Source: Gp13-AA77 sp035949375 (GTDB taxonomy: Bacteria; Acidobacteriota; Terriglobia; UBA7540). From it: DNA of 64,000 nt. The notes beneath the pieces were generated by a model, which saw nothing but the letters and a program-made list of their open reading frames with translations, was not told the DNA's origin and ran no database searches. The stretch is from the NCBI GenBank assembly GCA_035949375.1, contig DASZIG010000100.1, positions 45,837-109,836 on the forward strand, in the 5' to 3' direction. Shown one piece after another: positions 59,482 to 64,000 of the stretch. Made by a program: the position numbers and the translations under genes. How positions within the stretch are numbered: position 1 is the stretch's first letter; each line of letters begins with the position of its first letter.

Positions 59482-61857
59482 ATGGACGAGACCCGACAGT
59501 CGGGCAGGGCAGGTTCCCGGCAGGGTCGCGCCGACCGGTATACCGCTTTAATCGCCGCAGTCACACTCCTGTCCACCCTGGCGAGCGTGACCGGAACAGT
59601 CGCCGCGCAGGAAGCCGCTCCCGCAAGTCAGGAACCGACCATCAAAGTCGACGTGCAGCAGGTCCTTGTGCCCGTCATCGTGACGGACCGCCAGGGCCAC
59701 TTCATTTCGGACCTCAAGGCCAGCGACTTCCAGGTATTCGAGAACGGTGTGGAGCAGAAGTTGGTGGCGCTCAGCACAGAGCAGAACGGCGCGGCTTCCC
59801 TTTTTCCTTCCGAGGTCGCGCCGCCGCAGGCGCCAGGCAGCCGGATCGCTCTATTGCCGGCGGCCCGCGGACCGGCGATCGGTCGCACGTATCTGGTTGT
59901 CGTGGACATGCTCAACACGTCCGTCGGGAGCTTTGCGCAACTCAGCAACGCTCTGAAGAAGCTGTTCAAGAACGAGCAGGGATCAGACTCGCAATATGCG
60001 CTCGTCGCAATCGGGCGGCCCACGTTCGTGATGCAGAATTTGACCCGTGACCCTGAGGCCGTGCTCGCCGCGCTCTCGAACCCGAATCTGCTCAAAGCGA
60101 TCAAGTCAAGCCAGACTTCGAACATGGGTCAAGAAGAGTCTGAGCTGATGTCGATGCTCGAGGATTACTGCCGCCGGTGCCAGGTGTGCGGACGGCAGAC
60201 GGGAGCGACGTGCCCGATGCTATGGAATCCGATCGTCGGGTGGGCGAACACCGCAGCAGATCACCGCGAAAGGCTTACGCGAGACCTTATCGCCGAGCTG
60301 AGCGGCCTGACAGGGCAACTGGGGCGCCTGACCGGCAAGCGCATCCTGATCCTGGCGTCAGACGGGTTCAATTTTCAACCCGGGCGCGAATTGTTCCGGA
60401 TCATGCAGGGTTACACGACCAACCCGGGCGCGATGTTTGAGAATCGCGCTTCCAATCTGCAGACGGAATTCGAAGCCATCGTCAGGCTGGCGACGGCTCG
60501 GAACGTCACGTTCTACACGCTGGATTCGCGCGGCCTCACCACCAACCCCGCGGCCGGATTCGACGCCACCGGGCGCGCTTCGGTCGATCCCCGATTGGCC
60601 GCAAGCGTCATGCCCGCGATTGCGAGCGCCAAGCAGACCTCATCGTGGGAGCAGCAGGATGCGATGAACTATCTCGCGGAATCCACGGGAGGGGTCTTCT
60701 ATCGCGACAACAACGACCTGCTGAAAGGGCTGCACCAGGCCTTTGCGGACGGACGCGAGTATTACGTGCTGGCCTACAACTCGTCGAATCGGCTCGCCGA
60801 CGGCAAGTATCGCGCGCTCAGGGTCGAAGTCAGAGACCGGAGTTTCGTCGTTCGAGCCAAGCGGGGATACTGGGCGCCGCAGGCCGCCGTTGCGTCATCA
60901 TCCTCACCACCTCCGGCGACTGCCACCCTACCTCGGGCGACCGCGGGTGCGGAGACCGCTGCTGCGTCAGCGCCTGTGCCTGAAAAGAATGCGCCGATCA
61001 CCCTGGAGGTGCCGGCGGAGTCGTCCGCTCTCGATACCGATACGATGCCGTCCCTGGTGGATATGCCGACCGACGAACTGGTCCGCGAGATCCCGCAGCT
61101 CAAGGAACTCGAGCCTGCCAGAAGCCAGGACGCGCTCCCTTCAATCCTCCAGAAGGTAGGGGCAAACGTCGCTGTCTTCGTCGCGAGGTTTCCCAACATA
61201 ACCTGCCGCGAGGCTGTTACGGAGCAGCGTCTGAACGGGCCGGGCGACGAACCCGACGAAATGTACCAGGAGTTTCGTTATCTGGCCGTGGCCGGCGGCA
61301 GCAAGGGAAACATGGGTTTCGATGAATACCGCACGGACAATAAGGGGAAGGCCGTGCAGCGGAGAGGCATCGAGAGCGGATTCGTGATCACGCAGGGCTT
61401 TGTTTCAACGCCCCTCTACTTTCACCCGTCCTATCAGCCGGAAAGCGATTTTCGCTATCTCGGGCAGGAAGTCATCGGCAAGCGGATGACCGAGGTCGTC
61501 GCCTTCGCTCAGAAGCCCGACACGCGCCTCAGAGAAATGTTTTCTATCGATGGAAAGTCGGAGTTGCTGCTCGGACAGGGCGTGGCGTGGATCGATCCTA
61601 CCGACAACCAGATCGTCTGGATGCTGAAGGATATAAGATCCCCTGCGCTGGACATTGGGTTGCAGTTTCAGGTTACGCAAGTCTCGTTCGGTGAAGTACG
61701 CTTCAAGAGCGATTCGTCATCTGTTTGGCTGCCCCGTGAGGTGAAAGTCGAGACGAGGCTCTCCGGCGTCACCTATCGCAACAGGCACTTCTATTCGGAA
61801 TTCAAACAGTTCGCGGTCGAGACCGGGGAAAGGCAAAACGTTCCGTTGATGCACTGA
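59482..61857 (+). CDS. VWFA-related protein of the acidobacterial type
   Basis: A 791-aa protein from ATG 59482 (a GTG at 59464 would add six residues). The N-terminus has a signal-like stretch (YTALIAAVTLLSTLASV) ending near VAAQE. Then comes IKVDVQQVLVPVIVTDRQG and DFQVFENGVEQKLVAL, the hallmark of acidobacterial VWFA-related proteins, followed by a VWA-like domain (TYLVVVDMLNTSVGS, with a degenerate MIDAS) running to about residue 460. An Ala/Pro/Thr-rich linker leads to an unrelated C-terminal half (about 530-791) that I do not recognise. It is probably exported and has a binding function. Partners are unknown. Confidence 0.8.
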   Translation: MDETRQSGRAGSRQGRADRYTALIAAVTLLSTLASVTGTVAAQEAAPASQEPTIKVDVQQVLVPVIVTDRQGHFISDLKASDFQVFENGVEQKLVALSTEQNGAASLFPSEVAPPQAPGSRIALLPAARGPAIGRTYLVVVDMLNTSVGSFAQLSNALKKLFKNEQGSDSQYALVAIGRPTFVMQNLTRDPEAVLAALSNPNLLKAIKSSQTSNMGQEESELMSMLEDYCRRCQVCGRQTGATCPMLWNPIVGWANTAADHRERLTRDLIAELSGLTGQLGRLTGKRILILASDGFNFQPGRELFRIMQGYTTNPGAMFENRASNLQTEFEAIVRLATARNVTFYTLDSRGLTTNPAAGFDATGRASVDPRLAASVMPAIASAKQTSSWEQQDAMNYLAESTGGVFYRDNNDLLKGLHQAFADGREYYVLAYNSSNRLADGKYRALRVEVRDRSFVVRAKRGYWAPQAAVASSSSPPPATATLPRATAGAETAAASAPVPEKNAPITLEVPAESSALDTDTMPSLVDMPTDELVREIPQLKELEPARSQDALPSILQKVGANVAVFVARFPNITCREAVTEQRLNGPGDEPDEMYQEFRYLAVAGGSKGNMGFDEYRTDNKGKAVQRRGIESGFVITQGFVSTPLYFHPSYQPESDFRYLGQEVIGKRMTEVVAFAQKPDTRLREMFSIDGKSELLLGQGVAWIDPTDNQIVWMLKDIRSPALDIGLQFQVTQVSFGEVRFKSDSSSVWLPREVKVETRLSGVTYRNRHFYSEFKQFAVETGERQNVPLMH

Positions 61858-62195
61858 TGCCACCCTGGCCAGTGGCCAAACGGTCTCGTACGCCGCAATG
61901 AAGCCGTGGGTTGAATTTGTGGTTTGAGTTTTTTGGGCGGCTGGGCCGCAATTCCAACAGGAACCATGGTGGGCGATAGAGGATTCGAACCTCTGACTTC
62001 TACCGTGTGAATCTACCAACGCTAGGTGTTTCAACAACTTACAAGACCGCGGGGACTGCCAAAGTTCGCGGAAGTCGTACAAGACATCAAGCAGTGTGGG
62101 TTGGGTTGTGGGTTGGAATTCGGACTCATTACCCGAAGCCTTTGAGGACATCGAAAAACACAACGACAGCCGCCCGAGGACGGCGAGGAGGCAAC
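61858..62195. other. 338-bp intergenic region containing a tRNA fragment
   Basis: Apart from the 45-bp tRNA-Val 3' fragment (61967-62011) and the ribosome-binding site GGCGAGGAGG before the next gene, I see no gene or clear promoter. An upstream extension of the following frame through this region is rejected because it runs through the tRNA flank. Confidence 0.55.
61967..62011 (-). pseudogene. 3' fragment of tRNA-Val(CAC), broken at the anticodon loop
   Basis: On the minus strand: anticodon loop TTCACAC (anticodon CAC, valine), 3' anticodon-stem strand GGTAG, variable AAGTC, a perfect T-arm AGAGG-TTCGAAT-CCTCT, acceptor strand ATCGCCC, then ACCA. The 5' half (acceptor GGGCGAT, D-arm, 5' anticodon strand CTACC) is missing; the sequence upstream of the loop does not pair. 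The break at the anticodon loop is where tyrosine integrases commonly recombine, so this looks like one end of an integration site. It cannot give a functional tRNA. Confidence 0.75.
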
Positions 62196-63638
62196 ATGCG
62201 GAAGATTGGCTGGTGGAAAACGGCGTGCGCCGTCTGTGTGCTGTGCGCGGTGACGGCGATTGCCTCACCGGCGCAGACTTTCACCACGCTGCACAGCTTC
62301 GATGGCACTGATGGTGACACCCCGTATGCGGGGCTGGTTCAGGCCACCGATGGGAACTTGTACGGGACGACGGCCGCTGAGAGCGGCACGGTCTTCAGAA
62401 TCACCCCAGGTGGCACGCTGACGACGCTTTACAGCTTTTGCTCCCAGGGGCAGAATTGCGCGGATGGCTCCAGCCCCAACGCTGGGCTCGTCCAGGCTTC
62501 CGATGGGGACTTCTATGGGACAACATTCCAGGATGGAGCTAACGGCGCTGGCACTGTCTTCAAAATCACTGCAAGCGGCATGCTGACCACACTTTACAGT
62601 TTTTGCTCCGAAAACTCCTGCCCCGACGGCAGCTCCCCCACGGCGGCACTGGTCCAGGGCATCAACGGGAACCTCTATGGAACGACGGTCTATGGAGGGG
62701 CCGCTGGCGGTGGCGGCACAGTCTTCAAAATCACACCAAGCGGCTTGGCAACACTTTACAGCTTTTGCCCCCAAGGCGGTGCCAATTGCCCAGGCGGCGC
62801 CAACCCCGTGGCCGGGCTGGTCCAAGCCACCGATGGGAACCTTTACGGGACAACGTCCGATGGCGGGGCGAAGAATTATGGGACGGTCTTCAAGATAACC
62901 CCGAGCGGCGCGCTGACTACGCTTTACAGCTTTTGCTCCCAAAGCGGTTGCGCGGACGGCGCCAACCCCAACGCCGGGCTGGTCCAGGCCACGAATGGGA
63001 ACTTCTACGGGACAACGTACGGTGGTGGAGTGGACGGCAACGGAACGGTCTTCCAAATCACTCCGAGCGGCACGCTAACCACGCTTTACACCTTTTGCTC
63101 CCAAAGTGGTTGTGCGGACGGCGCTGACCCCTACCGCGCAGCGCTAGTCCAGGCCGCCGACGGCAGCTTCTACGGCACAACGGCCAATGGTGGGGCCAAC
63201 GGCGGTGGGACGGTCTTCAGAATCACCTCTAGTGGCACGCTGAGGACGCTTTACAGCTTCTGCGCCCGGAGCAGCTGCACGGACGGTGAATACCCGTACG
63301 CAGCGCTGGTCCAAGACACCAATGGGAACCTCTACGGCACAACGTCCAGTGGCGGGGCCAATGGCCGGGGGACGGTCTTCAGCATCTCAGTGGGTCTCGG
63401 CCCGTTTGTGGAAACACAACCGACCTCCACCAAGGTGGGAGCGGGTGTCAGGATTCTGGGCACCAATCTGACCGGCGCAACCCGCGTCACGTTTAACGGC
63501 ACCCTTGCTCTGTTCGACGTGGTTTCAAGTTCGTTCATCACGACCACCGTTCCGGCGGGCGCCGCCACCGGCAAAGTCCAAGTCGTAACGCCCGGCGGCA
63601 CGCTGACGAGCAACGTCGTATTCCGTGTGTTGCCGTAG
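62196..63638 (+). CDS. secreted GloVer tandem-repeat protein with C-terminal IPT/TIG domain
   Basis: A 480-aa protein from ATG 62196 with GGCGAGGAGG upstream. Signal peptide: residues 1-25 (WWKTACAVCVLCAVTAIASPAQ). Seven repeats of about 54 residues follow, consensus LTTLYSFCSQ-CADG-P-AGLVQATDGNLYGTT-GG-GTVFKITPSG, the choice-of-anchor GloVer type and a probable beta-propeller. Repeats 2-7 each carry two cysteines suitable for local disulfides. The end (PFVETQPTSTKVGAGVRILG to VVFRVLP) is an IPT/TIG Ig-like domain. It is likely a surface or extracellular protein; ligand unknown. The repeats are also visible at DNA level. Confidence 0.85.
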   Translation: MRKIGWWKTACAVCVLCAVTAIASPAQTFTTLHSFDGTDGDTPYAGLVQATDGNLYGTTAAESGTVFRITPGGTLTTLYSFCSQGQNCADGSSPNAGLVQASDGDFYGTTFQDGANGAGTVFKITASGMLTTLYSFCSENSCPDGSSPTAALVQGINGNLYGTTVYGGAAGGGGTVFKITPSGLATLYSFCPQGGANCPGGANPVAGLVQATDGNLYGTTSDGGAKNYGTVFKITPSGALTTLYSFCSQSGCADGANPNAGLVQATNGNFYGTTYGGGVDGNGTVFQITPSGTLTTLYTFCSQSGCADGADPYRAALVQAADGSFYGTTANGGANGGGTVFRITSSGTLRTLYSFCARSSCTDGEYPYAALVQDTNGNLYGTTSSGGANGRGTVFSISVGLGPFVETQPTSTKVGAGVRILGTNLTGATRVTFNGTLALFDVVSSSFITTTVPAGAATGKVQVVTPGGTLTSNVVFRVLP

Positions 63639-64000
63639 CGGCGTGCCATGCTCGGCCCAGTGCATCGAGCCGGCGCTCGCGTGACCCAGCCCTGGGTGGT
63701 CCGTGGCGCGCGTCTGTCGTCGTGTTTCGGCAGCGGCGGCGCAACCGAGCGTTAGTTCATGCGGGCCCCGGCGTGGAAGATGGAGAGGCGCACCGGCAGT
63801 CGAGCCTCGGGGTTCGCCAGGTAACCCGTAACCCGGCCTGTGGCCGCCCTCGGGGGCTCCGGGGGCCGCCACGTCTTTTCAGAAAAGGGTCCCCCCGCCT
63901 CCACCCGGCCGCATCGAAGCTCCGCGCCGACCGCCGCGCGCGAACCAGCCGGCAGTCCGGTTTCCGGATTCTTCTCGTCGTCATCATTCACGCAGCCCCA
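63639..64000. other. terminal 362 bp without a supported gene
   Basis: Downstream of the GloVer protein the sequence is GC-rich. A 79-codon minus-strand frame (63752-63991, GTG start) has no ribosome-binding site, no recognised motif and biased composition, so I do not call it. No terminator with a T-run is visible. Confidence 0.4.

Noticed and set aside
62007..62195. N-terminal extension of the GloVer protein
   Set aside because: The extension starts in the flank of the tRNA fragment; the ATG at 62196 has a strong ribosome-binding site and begins a signal peptide.
63735..63765. attC-like recombination site of an integron
   Set aside because: A GAGCGTTAGTT-like sequence is present, but neither GTTRRRY nor RYYYAAC core sites fit and no integrase is near.
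63752..63991. A 79-codon minus-strand gene at the window end
   Set aside because: GTG start without ribosome-binding site, no motif, overlapping similar frames in other phases.

Overview
This window is a high-GC chromosomal stretch that most likely comes from an Acidobacteriota bacterium (Solibacter/Bryobacter-like or a related class). The evidence is the combination of an Oar-type TonB-dependent receptor with an N-terminal carboxypeptidase-regulatory-like domain, a VWFA-related protein of the acidobacterial type, a CRTAC/ASPIC-UnbV protein, a GloVer-repeat protein and heptameric tandem repeats just upstream of genes. No rRNA or intact tRNA is present, so the assignment is inference.

Layout. 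1-1341: the 3' end of mnmG, then a thioredoxin-like protein and an RlpA-like protein on the minus strand. 1601-4312: a plus-strand group made of a TPR protein and two unrecognised proteins. 4427-47859: a very large exopolysaccharide region, almost entirely minus strand. Reading in the direction of transcription it starts with the export and length-control core (Wza-like, Wzz-like, ExeA-like ATPase, degenerate CpsD-like ATPase). It continues with UDP-glucose dehydrogenase, a UDP-glucuronate decarboxylase-like enzyme, an initiating sugar transferase, two sulfotransferases, an O-antigen ligase/polymerase-like protein, a GT4, an unusual SDR epimerase, a WecB/TagA transferase and an SGNH hydrolase. 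Next come two NodU-type carbamoyltransferases enclosing two very small membrane proteins, a GT4, the dTDP-rhamnose genes (rfbABCD), more GT2/GT4/GT39-like enzymes, a glycoside hydrolase, two further ligase/polymerase-like proteins, GmhA and a second initiating sugar transferase. Two plus-strand genes (a GT2 and a methyltransferase) interrupt it. Together these genes could make, sulfate, carbamoylate, polymerise and export one or more complex acidic polysaccharides. No Wzx flippase, ABC exporter or exosortase is visible inside the window.

48129-53853: a minus-strand group of TonB-dependent receptor, small secreted protein, AhpD-like protein and MFS transporter. The AhpD-like gene has an in-frame TGA at the second position of its CxxC motif, followed directly by a SECIS-like hairpin. 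I read it as a CxxU selenoprotein, and it is the most notable item in the window. 54440-63638: plus-strand genes for the CRTAC/ASPIC-UnbV protein, an RHH/PIN toxin-antitoxin pair with a palindrome over its promoter, a NarL-type two-component system, a VWFA-related protein and a secreted GloVer-repeat protein. A 3' fragment of a tRNA-Val(CAC) gene lies just before the last one and looks like an integration scar.

Start codons were chosen by ribosome-binding site and family alignment where possible. Several (GTG or TTG) differ from the longest possible reading frame.
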